A stretch of 38,985 bases of DNA from Candidatus Omnitrophota bacterium (GTDB lineage: Bacteria; Omnitrophota; Gorgyraeia; JABMRG01), in contig JABMQS010000032.1 of assembly GCA_013202525.1 (NCBI GenBank), positions 1 through 38,985 of the forward strand, written 5' to 3'. Positions 1-6,707 of this stretch are shown in pieces; position 1 is the first letter of the stretch, and the number at the start of each line of letters is the position of its first letter. A program made the position numbers and the translations under genes. The notes under the pieces were generated by a model. The model ran no database searches, was not told where the DNA came from, and saw only the letters and a program-made list of their open reading frames with translations.

Positions 1-278
1 GAGATAAGCTATATGAGGGAATGATCGTTGGCGTGAGCAACAAAGGCAACGACCTTGTTGTGAACGCTCTGCGCGGAAAGAAATTAACCAATATGCGCGC
101 TTCAGGAAGTGATGACGCGATCGCACTTATACCTCCGCGGCAAATGACCCTTGAGTTTGCTCTTGAGTTTATCGAAGATGATGAATTGGTAGAGATAACC
201 CCCAAGCATATAAGGTTCAGAAAATTGCATCTAACAGAAGTAGATCGCAAGCGCGTAAGCCGCAGTAAGCAATCATAA
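1..278 (+). CDS. typA: TypA/BipA ribosome-associated GTPase, C-terminal fragment
   Basis: Only the last ~92 codons are present; the open frame runs in from the left edge (first full codon at position 3) and stops at 278. The visible residues [27 protein letters not shown] and [13 protein letters not shown] are hallmarks of the BipA/TypA C-terminal domain, which binds the ribosome. The GTPase domain lies outside the window. Known family role: a translational GTPase that helps 50S subunit assembly and stress adaptation. The tail ends in a basic stretch ([10 protein letters not shown]), slightly longer than usual. The ATG at 21 is an internal Met and not the start. Confidence 0.93.
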   Translation, partial: DKLYEGMIVGVSNKGNDLVVNALRGKKLTNMRASGSDDAIALIPPRQMTLEFALEFIEDDELVEITPKHIRFRKLHLTEVDRKRVSRSKQS

Positions 279-377
279 TAATATTATGTAGCCAGGGACA
301 GCGATTAGTCATATCTTGACATCATAATCAATATAAAATCAGGCAATAAGGAACAGGCATCCTGTTATCACTATGGC

Positions 378-394
378 CCTGAGCTTGTCGAAGG
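378..394. repeat. Dispersed-repeat-like motif CCTGAGCTTGTCGAAGG
   Basis: This imperfect palindrome (CCTGAGC..TTG..TCGAAGG) matches, from memory, a short motif that recurs between genes in many unrelated bacterial genomes. It is single-copy in this window, so the repeat status cannot be shown from the window alone. Confidence 0.35.
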
Positions 395-400
395 ACTGCT

Positions 401-447
401 AAAACATAACCCTATGCGAGTAAAATACTTGCGTAGGGTTTTATTTT
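401..447 (+). terminator. Rho-independent terminator, probably of typA
   Basis: ACCCTATGCGAG (409-420) pairs with CTTGCGTAGGGT (428-439), with two G-U wobbles or mismatches and a 7-nt loop. TTTATTTT follows. It ends just before the GGAG preceding the next start, so it either ends the typA transcript or acts in the next gene's leader. Confidence 0.7.
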
Positions 448-465
448 GGAGTAGAATGAATCAAT

Positions 466-1140
466 ATGAGGCAGGATGCGTTATTAAAAAATACTATTTT
501 GCCCTTTGTAAAGGCATTCGCAGCAACAGCGTTGCTGCTATTTTTGTCAGCAGGGACCATCTTCTATTGGCAGGGGTGGATTTTTTTGGTTTTATTTTTT
601 GTCCCGATGCTGCTTATAGCTATCTATCTCTCAAAGGGTGACCCCGAATTGCTGAAAAGAAGGCTAGAGGTCAAAGAGAAGAAGCCCAAGCAGGGCATTA
701 TCGCCAATATGTTCTATATATCCGTCGGTTTATTCTTTGTGATCTCCGGCCTTGACAGGCGTTTTGGCTGGTCGTCAGTGCCGTCTGCCATTATAATTGT
801 TTCGGACATCCTGTTTCTGGCCGGGTACCTCTTTCTTTTTCTTGTTTTCAAAGAAAATAAGTACCTAGCCCACACTATTGTAGTTGAAAAAGAGCAGGAT
901 GTGGTGGCGACCGGCCCCTATGCTATTGTGCGCCACCCCATGTATTTGTCAGAGCTGGTAATGTTTATTTTTGCTCCGCTGGCATTAGGATCTTATTGGG
1001 CCATTACTGTAAATATCTTATTGATCGCAGTATTGGCCGCCAGGATCCTTACCGAAGAACAGGTTTTATTATCGGAGCTTAAGGGATACCGCGGCTATAC
1101 CCAGAAAACTAAATATCACCTAATCCCGGGCATCTGGTAA
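466..1140 (+). CDS. Isoprenylcysteine carboxyl methyltransferase-like membrane protein
   Basis: A 224-residue polytopic membrane protein with hydrophobic segments near residues 11-33, 36-55, 72-90, 105-128 and 160-190. Near residue 145 it has the ICMT/PEMT motif GPYAIVRHPMYL, which binds S-adenosylmethionine in this superfamily. SKGDPELLKRR after the second segment and EEQVLLSELKGYRGY near the end also match the family. The substrate is not prenylated protein in most bacteria; phospholipids or small amphiphiles are likelier, and this cannot be told from sequence. The start is ATG 466 with a rather distant GGAG at 448-451. A histidine kinase gene follows 24 nt downstream in the same direction, so co-transcription is possible. 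Confidence 0.82.
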   Translation: MRQDALLKNTILPFVKAFAATALLLFLSAGTIFYWQGWIFLVLFFVPMLLIAIYLSKGDPELLKRRLEVKEKKPKQGIIANMFYISVGLFFVISGLDRRFGWSSVPSAIIIVSDILFLAGYLFLFLVFKENKYLAHTIVVEKEQDVVATGPYAIVRHPMYLSELVMFIFAPLALGSYWAITVNILLIAVLAARILTEEQVLLSELKGYRGYTQKTKYHLIPGIW

Positions 1141-1164
1141 ACAAAAAAAGCATAAAGGCCTAAA

Positions 1165-3495
1165 ATGAATAAGCAGGTAAAACCTAAGACCGGTATCAGG
1201 CGCAAGCTGGCAATGATCGTTTGCGGGTCCGCCGGTATAATTTGGATTGTATGTATCTCTTTTGGATATTTCTGGGGATATAATCTGCTGAAGGATACCA
1301 TAGGCAAAAACTATGTAGAGATGGCGGGGTTGTTAAATGAAGCCATGCAGAGGATCCTTATCGAAGAGATATCGGATATGCAGCTGTATATTTCTCTTAT
1401 TTCACGGACTAATGAATTAGAAGCACGTAACCTGATTTATAAGGATATGGATAAGGACTCCATCCGGCAGTATCTTAGCGAAATGGATAAGAAATGGATT
1501 GAGCCTGCGGATGACTCCCCCTTTATAAAGGGGTATCTGGAGCTGGATGTAAGCCAGAGGTTAAGGGAATTGGTGAGGTTGGATGACGGCCTGAGTGAGG
1601 TATTCATTACCGATAAATTTGGAGGTTTGGTCGCTTTATCCGGCAGGACGAGCGATTTTTATCAGGCAGACGAGGAATGGTGGCAGGAGGCATTTGATGA
1701 TGGAAAAGGCGCTGTCTATTTTGGCGATGTCTCATTCGATGAATCAAGCAAGACATTGAGCCTGCCCTTGGCAGCGCCCATAAAAGATAGATCAGGCAAG
1801 GTAGTGGGGGTCGCCAAAACAATCCTGGATATCAAGCGCTTATTTGCGCCGCTAAAAGGTTTTAGAATCGGCAAGACGGGCCATGCCGTCCTGGTTAACA
1901 GTGATGGTTATGTCCTGTTTCATGATAAGATCGTACCGCTAAAGAGCAGGTTTGTCAAAAAAGAGGATTTTAAAGAACTGCTAAAAAGCGATAAACAGTG
2001 GATGGTGACAGACTCTGCCTGGCACCATAAGAAGGTGTTTATTGCCTTCACGTCGCTTGATTACCATGAGTTTGCAAAGAAAGGTATGGGTTGGAGTGTC
2101 TGCATAGAGCAGGATGCAAAAGAGGTCTTTGCGCCATTGCACGAGTTGTTTATCCAGCTGTTGCTGCTTACCTGTATCACGCTGCCTATATTGGTAATCA
2201 TAGGCTTTTTGGCCGGCGGCATCTTTTCAAGACCGATAAAGAAGTTCCGTGAGGCCACGGATCGTATAGCAGCGGGGAATCTGGATTGCAGAGCTGAGGT
2301 AAAGACAGGGGATGAGCTGGAAGGCCTTGCCGACTCCTTTAATATGATGGTTGATAGGTTGAAAAAGAATACCACCTCAATAGATAATCTAAATAGAGAG
2401 GTTGCCAATCGCAAAAAGGCAGAAGAGGAGATAGAGAGATTACAGAGGCGGATAGAATTTGTCCTCGGTGCCACAAGGACAGGTATCGATATAATAGATT
2501 CGGATTATAATTTGCTGTATGTAGACACGGAATGGCAGAAGATATACGGGGATTATAAGGGCAGGAAGTGTTATGAATATTTCGGCGGCCGAAAAGACAT
2601 ATGCCCTACGTGTGCTGTGCCCCAGGCGCTTAAAACGAAGAAACTGATTGTGAGCGAGGAGATCCTGCCTAAAGAGCAAAACCGCCCCATACAGGTCACA
2701 ACGGTGCCTTTCCAGAATGAAAAAGGAGAGTGGCTTGTTGCCGAGATCAATGCCGATATCACAGAACGCAAAAAAGCGGAAAAGGCCGTAATGGAGGCTG
2801 CCGAGATAAAATCAAAATTTGCCTCCATGGCTTCACATGAACTGAGAAACCCGGTTTTTTCGATCAAGCAGGGTATCAGCATGATACTGGAAGGACTTGC
2901 AGGCAACATCAATGAAAAGCAGAAAAAATTTCTTGAGATAGTTAATGATAATGCCGATACGCTGATGAATCTGGCCAATGACCTTCTCGATTTCCAGAAA
3001 CTGGAAGCAGGAAAGATGCTGTTTAAGATGCAGGAGGGCGATATAAATAAGGCTGTCAGGGAGAGCTATGATACGATACATCTCCTGGCAGAGCAGAAGG
3101 GGTTATACTGCGTCCTGGAGCTGGATAATAAATTGCCAAGTGTAAGTTTTGACCGGGATAAGATAAAACAGGTAATGGCCAACCTGATTACCAACGCCAT
3201 CAAATTTACCGGGAAGGGCGGCATAAAGATATATACTTATAAAGAGGGCAATATTGTGCATGTCAAGGTTCAGGATACAGGCCCCGGTATCAAAAAGGAG
3301 GATCTGCCGAAACTTTTCCAGACATTCTCTCAAGTAGCGACACCTACGAAGTCCAGAGAGAAGGGGACGGGCCTGGGACTGGCCATATGCAAAGAGATCA
3401 TTGAAGGCCACAGAGGTAAGATCTGGGTGGAATCAGAGCCTGACAAAGGAGCAACCTTTCATTTTATCCTGCCCGTAGAGGAGAGAAGGGCTTAA
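1165..3495 (+). CDS. Membrane sensor histidine kinase: Cache, HAMP, PAS, HisKA, HATPase
   Basis: 776 residues. Order: TM helix ~15-37; a long extracytoplasmic region to ~320 that looks like a double Cache sensor (VFITDKFGGLVA, GFRIGKTGHAVLVNSDGYVLFH); TM ~330-355; HAMP ~355-408; PAS ~425-540; HisKA with phospho-acceptor His558 in SHELRNP; and HATPase_c with N box NLITNAIKF, G1 DTGPGI and G2 GTGLGLAICKEI. All catalytic boxes are intact, so it should autophosphorylate and pass phosphate to a response regulator. None is encoded next to it. The PAS segment contains YFGGRKDICPTCAVPQAL, a CxxC-bearing stretch also found in other PAS kinases. The ATG at 1165 follows AAAGG at ~1154. Signal unknown. 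Confidence 0.92.
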   Translation: MNKQVKPKTGIRRKLAMIVCGSAGIIWIVCISFGYFWGYNLLKDTIGKNYVEMAGLLNEAMQRILIEEISDMQLYISLISRTNELEARNLIYKDMDKDSIRQYLSEMDKKWIEPADDSPFIKGYLELDVSQRLRELVRLDDGLSEVFITDKFGGLVALSGRTSDFYQADEEWWQEAFDDGKGAVYFGDVSFDESSKTLSLPLAAPIKDRSGKVVGVAKTILDIKRLFAPLKGFRIGKTGHAVLVNSDGYVLFHDKIVPLKSRFVKKEDFKELLKSDKQWMVTDSAWHHKKVFIAFTSLDYHEFAKKGMGWSVCIEQDAKEVFAPLHELFIQLLLLTCITLPILVIIGFLAGGIFSRPIKKFREATDRIAAGNLDCRAEVKTGDELEGLADSFNMMVDRLKKNTTSIDNLNREVANRKKAEEEIERLQRRIEFVLGATRTGIDIIDSDYNLLYVDTEWQKIYGDYKGRKCYEYFGGRKDICPTCAVPQALKTKKLIVSEEILPKEQNRPIQVTTVPFQNEKGEWLVAEINADITERKKAEKAVMEAAEIKSKFASMASHELRNPVFSIKQGISMILEGLAGNINEKQKKFLEIVNDNADTLMNLANDLLDFQKLEAGKMLFKMQEGDINKAVRESYDTIHLLAEQKGLYCVLELDNKLPSVSFDRDKIKQVMANLITNAIKFTGKGGIKIYTYKEGNIVHVKVQDTGPGIKKEDLPKLFQTFSQVATPTKSREKGTGLGLAICKEIIEGHRGKIWVESEPDKGATFHFILPVEERRA

Positions 3496-3546
3496 GCAGG
3501 ATAGTTATTCATTTTTTAAATCTAGCGATTCCGGAATTATTTCATT

Positions 3547-4827
3547 ATGAAAATGAAAAAAAATCTTAAAGTGATCTTAATCCTGATAGCCCTACTCCCC
3601 ATATTTGTACACACGATATTACTGGGTATCTCCGTTGTAAAAAGTGACTATAGGCCATTTGGCAAATTCGATTTAATAATATTTGCTGTGGTGCTTGTTT
3701 ATCTATTTTGCGTAATTTTTGTTCGAAATAATAGAGAACACCTTATCCGTTTAATCCTTATAGCATATGCCTTTATTTTGGCAGTGCTGCTTTGCGAAGC
3801 TTTCCTTAATTTTGTGTATAACCCCGATTCTTATATGCCATTGCGGCCAAAGCATAGGGTAACTTCCGCGGAAGAAAATGTTATGCCGGGAATCAGCGGC
3901 AGAATCGAATATTCGGTTAACCGGTTTGGCGTAAGGGGGCCGGAGGTAAAGCTTGACGAAGCCGATATCAGGATCCTTGCGATAGGAGGCAGTACGGTTG
4001 AGTGTTTATATGTAACTGATAAATTAAGTTGGCCGTGGAGACTTCAGGATAAGCTTTCCGAACGGCTTGGGAAAAATGTCTTTGTCGGAAATGCGGGAAT
4101 AAGCGGCCATTTTACCTTAGACCATATATACCTGCTCCGTAATTACAGATATGTAGAAGAGTTTGATTATATTATTCTGATGAGCGGCATGAATGATATG
4201 GGCACGTTTCTAAGGAAAAATTACAATGATAGAGCTCAGGCGTTTTTAGGTAAGGGTGCTTCCGGCAGCAGTGTTTATTATCGAAATATGAAACTGTACA
4301 AGGTATGCAGAAAGATTTTTAACAGATATTTCATTCTTGAAACCGTTGTGCAGGATCCGTGGGGGCGTTGGCACGAGGCCAGAAGGCAAAAGCGCAGGAA
4401 GGCGCTGGAAAATCATACAATAAGACAAGTGCCCGCCGGGCTCAAAAAGGCTATTTGGATCTATAGGAATAATCTCAGGAAAATTATCAATATATGCAAA
4501 GACCGAAAACAGAATCTTTTAATGGTTACACAGCCCTCCATGTATCGGAAAGATTTACCTCCGGGGCTTGAGAAGCTGCTCTGGGAATACGTGAGTGAGG
4601 AGGAAGCCTACACCGCAGAAGTTCTTGAGAAAATTCTAGAGGCCTATAACACTGCAACTATAGGAGTTTGCGGTGAGGAGGAGATCCCGTGCATCGATCT
4701 TGCCTCGATGCTTCCCAAAGACACATCTGTCTTTTATGATGACTGCCATTTTAATATTTCCGGGTGTGAGATAATTTCAGAAATCCTGGCCGAAGAATTG
4801 GTCGAGCTCCGCAAAAAAAGCAGGTAA
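3547..4827 (+). CDS. Membrane-anchored SGNH/GDSL hydrolase-family protein
   Basis: 426 residues. Three hydrophobic segments at the N-terminus (about 7-29, 37-57, 65-87) precede a soluble domain with the SGNH blocks. Block I is AIGGSTVECL (nucleophile Ser), block II GNAGISGH, block III MSGMNDMG (Asn), and block V DDCHFNISGCEII (Asp-x-x-His dyad). Family members are esterases or acyltransferases acting on lipids, acetylated sugars or cell-wall glycans. The membrane anchor suggests action at the envelope, but the side on which the domain lies is not certain. The flanking genes give no pathway. A perfect palindrome ATTCCGGAAT lies at 3528-3537 just upstream; its meaning is unknown. Confidence 0.85.
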   Translation: MKMKKNLKVILILIALLPIFVHTILLGISVVKSDYRPFGKFDLIIFAVVLVYLFCVIFVRNNREHLIRLILIAYAFILAVLLCEAFLNFVYNPDSYMPLRPKHRVTSAEENVMPGISGRIEYSVNRFGVRGPEVKLDEADIRILAIGGSTVECLYVTDKLSWPWRLQDKLSERLGKNVFVGNAGISGHFTLDHIYLLRNYRYVEEFDYIILMSGMNDMGTFLRKNYNDRAQAFLGKGASGSSVYYRNMKLYKVCRKIFNRYFILETVVQDPWGRWHEARRQKRRKALENHTIRQVPAGLKKAIWIYRNNLRKIINICKDRKQNLLMVTQPSMYRKDLPPGLEKLLWEYVSEEEAYTAEVLEKILEAYNTATIGVCGEEEIPCIDLASMLPKDTSVFYDDCHFNISGCEIISEILAEELVELRKKSR

Positions 4828-4847
4828 AGCAGGTGATTTAGCGAACA

Positions 4848-4876
4848 CTTGTATTTGAACGATTCCATGATATAAT
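4848..4876 (+). promoter_or_regulatory. Sigma-70-like promoter, possibly leaderless
   Basis: A perfect TATAAT lies at 4871-4876, with a weak -35 (CTTGTA at 4848-4853, 17 bp spacing). The expected transcription start, about 7 nt after the -10, falls on the ATG at 4883, and there is no Shine-Dalgarno sequence. This suggests a leaderless mRNA. Confidence 0.6.
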
Positions 4877-4882
4877 ATCAAT

Positions 4883-6400
4883 ATGAAAATAAGGTTAGTC
4901 TTAGCGGATTTGTGCGGCACAAGAGGCATTTCAGTCAGATATCTCTCATCTTACGCTAAGTCAAAAGGCATTGAAACAAAACTTCTCTTCCCCCTCATCC
5001 CTAAAGGTTCATTTAAAAAATTAGCCCGCTTAACGGATTTGCAGAAAGAACAGGTTCTTAGTTTTTTGCAGACATATCAAATAACCCACTTTGGGTGCTA
5101 CCTGATGACAGGGCAGTTTTTGGCATTCAAGGAGTTGGTTATTTATCTGCGCAAGGCAGGCTGGAAGGGCTGTATTATTGCCGGCGGCATACACGCATCT
5201 GTACGCCCTGAAGAAACCTTATTCGAAGGGGTTGATTATGCCGTGATAGGCCCGGGAGAGCAGTCGCTTGTGGATATTATACAAGGTAAGCAGGATAAAG
5301 AGATCAGAGGCCTTGTATACAGGTCCGCCGATTCTATCGAATTGAATAAAATCTCAAAAGAAGCATATATCCCCATGGATATATTACCTTTCCCGGATTA
5401 TGACCTTGAAGACCATTTCATTATTGACGCAGAATCTGTAAAACAGATGACCCCATCCCTGTACCAGCAGGTGTCGTTCTGGAGAGGCAGATATTACTAT
5501 CTGACAACCACGAGAGGCTGCGTGTATAGATGCAGTTATTGCTGTAATTTTGATAAAGACAAAGTTCGCCGGGCTTCGGTAGACAGGGTCATGGAAGAAT
5601 TACATTATGCCAAGAAGAAACTACCGTTTTTGTTCGGTGTAAATGTACAGGATGATTCATTTTTCATGGGATCTGATGAGTGGCTGAGAGAGTTTTCCGC
5701 CAGGTATAAAAAAGAATTTGGCTGGCCGTTTATAATTCGCATAACGCCTAAATTCGTTACTGAAGAACGCATCAAGATGCTTAAGGACTGCGGGCTAAAT
5801 TATGTATCCCTGGGCCTGCAGGGGTCTGACCGCATAAATGCGGACTTTTACAATAGGCATATAGCGGCAGGGGATTTTTTGAAAGCTTGCCGCATATTGT
5901 CAAAGATGAGGATGTTTTTTGTTGTGGATATAATTCTTGATGTTGTATATGAAACAGAAGACGACATCAGGGAGATCGCAAGGACCATCAACCAGCTGTC
6001 CAGGCCTTTTAAGGTTATGGCTTTCAGCATGACCCCTTTTCCCGGTACAGCTTTTTATGACCGTGTCGTAAAAGATGGATTGCTGGATAAGTTTGGCGCG
6101 GATGCCTATGAATCGATGTTTACGACTTCAAGGCCGGGCGCGTATAAGACGCCGTTATATTGGAGGAACCTGATATCCAAGATAATACCGCTTTGCGAGG
6201 GGCCCCACATAGATAAGCTTATTGAATCAAGCCCCAGTGATAAAGAATCTGCGGCACAGGTTGAAATGCTTTATAAAAAGTGCCAGACCAATCTGAAGCG
6301 CGCAAACTGGTTAAGGCAGACCTTCCCTGCGCTCTTTACACCCCTGCTTAAGATATACACATTTATCAAACATTTAGTACCCGCAAGAAGTTCAAAATGA
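4883..6400 (+). CDS. B12-binding-domain-type radical SAM protein
   Basis: 505 residues. The first ~170 residues resemble a cobalamin-binding-like Rossmann domain (GGIHASVRPEETLFEG, DYAVIGPGEQSL), but the B12 ligand motif DxHxxG is not visible, so cobalamin binding is uncertain. The radical SAM core follows, with the cluster motif C213-x3-C217-x2-C220 in TTRGCVYRCSYCC. Further typical strands are VNVQDDSFFMG, YVSLGLQGSD and MTPFPGTAFYDRV. The protein should bind a 4Fe-4S cluster and cleave SAM. Relatives methylate or rearrange lipids, hopanoids, tetrapyrroles or antibiotics; the substrate here is unknown. It starts at ATG 4883 with no ribosome binding site. Confidence 0.88.
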   Translation: MKIRLVLADLCGTRGISVRYLSSYAKSKGIETKLLFPLIPKGSFKKLARLTDLQKEQVLSFLQTYQITHFGCYLMTGQFLAFKELVIYLRKAGWKGCIIAGGIHASVRPEETLFEGVDYAVIGPGEQSLVDIIQGKQDKEIRGLVYRSADSIELNKISKEAYIPMDILPFPDYDLEDHFIIDAESVKQMTPSLYQQVSFWRGRYYYLTTTRGCVYRCSYCCNFDKDKVRRASVDRVMEELHYAKKKLPFLFGVNVQDDSFFMGSDEWLREFSARYKKEFGWPFIIRITPKFVTEERIKMLKDCGLNYVSLGLQGSDRINADFYNRHIAAGDFLKACRILSKMRMFFVVDIILDVVYETEDDIREIARTINQLSRPFKVMAFSMTPFPGTAFYDRVVKDGLLDKFGADAYESMFTTSRPGAYKTPLYWRNLISKIIPLCEGPHIDKLIESSPSDKESAAQVEMLYKKCQTNLKRANWLRQTFPALFTPLLKIYTFIKHLVPARSSK

Positions 6401-6432
6401 TCACCCGGCCTTAATAAAAAAGGAGGGGGACC

Positions 6433-6589
6433 ATGAAAAAACCGCAGATACTTTTATCACACTTACCATGACAGAAGCATGCGCATGGTAGATTTAAATG
6501 AGCTTGATTTAAACGCCCCTGGCATCAAGAGCCTTAAAGATGTGCAGAAACAGGGCCAGATCGAGGATGTTTCGGATCAGTTAAAGTAA
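6433..6589 (+). pseudogene. Small ORF (~51 aa) interrupted by a one-base shift in an A-run
   Basis: A strong AGGAGGGGG (6421-6429) precedes ATG 6433, but the frame stops after 12 codons (MKKPQILLSHLP). If the run of six A after the ATG (6436-6441) had five, the frame would stay open to TAA 6587-6589 and give a 51-residue protein. That protein would begin MKNRRYFYHTYHDRSM and end QIEDVSDQLK. The continuing frame has Met codons at 6479 and 6485 that could start a shorter product. The cause could be a sequencing error, a real null allele, or slippage-dependent expression. I do not recognise the protein; the YHDRSMRMVDLNELDLNAPG part is charged and soluble. Confidence 0.45.
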
Positions 6590-6622
6590 GGCCCTTTTTA
6601 GGGTGCAATATACGGATTTTCA

Positions 6623-6651
6623 TTGACTTAGGGCAATATTTATAATATAAT
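6623..6651 (+). promoter_or_regulatory. Sigma-70 promoter of the exported 714-716-aa protein
   Basis: TTGACT (6623-6628), a 17-bp spacer and a perfect TATAAT (6646-6651). The transcription start is predicted near 6658, so transcripts would run straight into the terminator-like hairpin at 6671-6703. Confidence 0.75.
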
Positions 6652-6670
6652 ACTTACACTAATACAACTA

Positions 6671-6703
6671 AACCCCCTGGCATAATATGCAGGGGGTTTT
6701 TCT
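6671..6703 (+). terminator. Intrinsic terminator in the 5' leader
   Basis: AACCCCCTG (6671-6679) pairs perfectly with CAGGGGGTT (6690-6698) over a 10-nt loop, and the U-tract TTTTTCT follows. It lies about 13 nt after the predicted transcription start and immediately before the start codons at 6708/6720. This suggests leader attenuation, unless the hairpin only ends upstream transcripts. Confidence 0.75.
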
Positions 6704-6707
6704 ATTT

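Larger units (their letters stand above)
279..465. other. Intergenic region between typA and the ICMT-like gene
   Basis: No gene is seen here. It holds a perfect 6-bp hairpin (AACAGG at 352-357, CCTGTT at 361-366), the dispersed-repeat-like motif at 378-394 and a terminator-like hairpin at 409-447. A TTGACA at 316-321 is followed by TATAAA at only 10 bp spacing, so it is not a convincing sigma-70 promoter. Confidence 0.5.

Noticed and set aside
316-337. Promoter TTGACA/TATAAA upstream of the ICMT-like gene
   Set aside because: The spacing is only 10 bp, too short for sigma-70.
6687-6707. ATG 6687 as start of the exported protein
   Set aside because: It lies inside the terminator stem; the signal peptide begins at 6708 or 6720.
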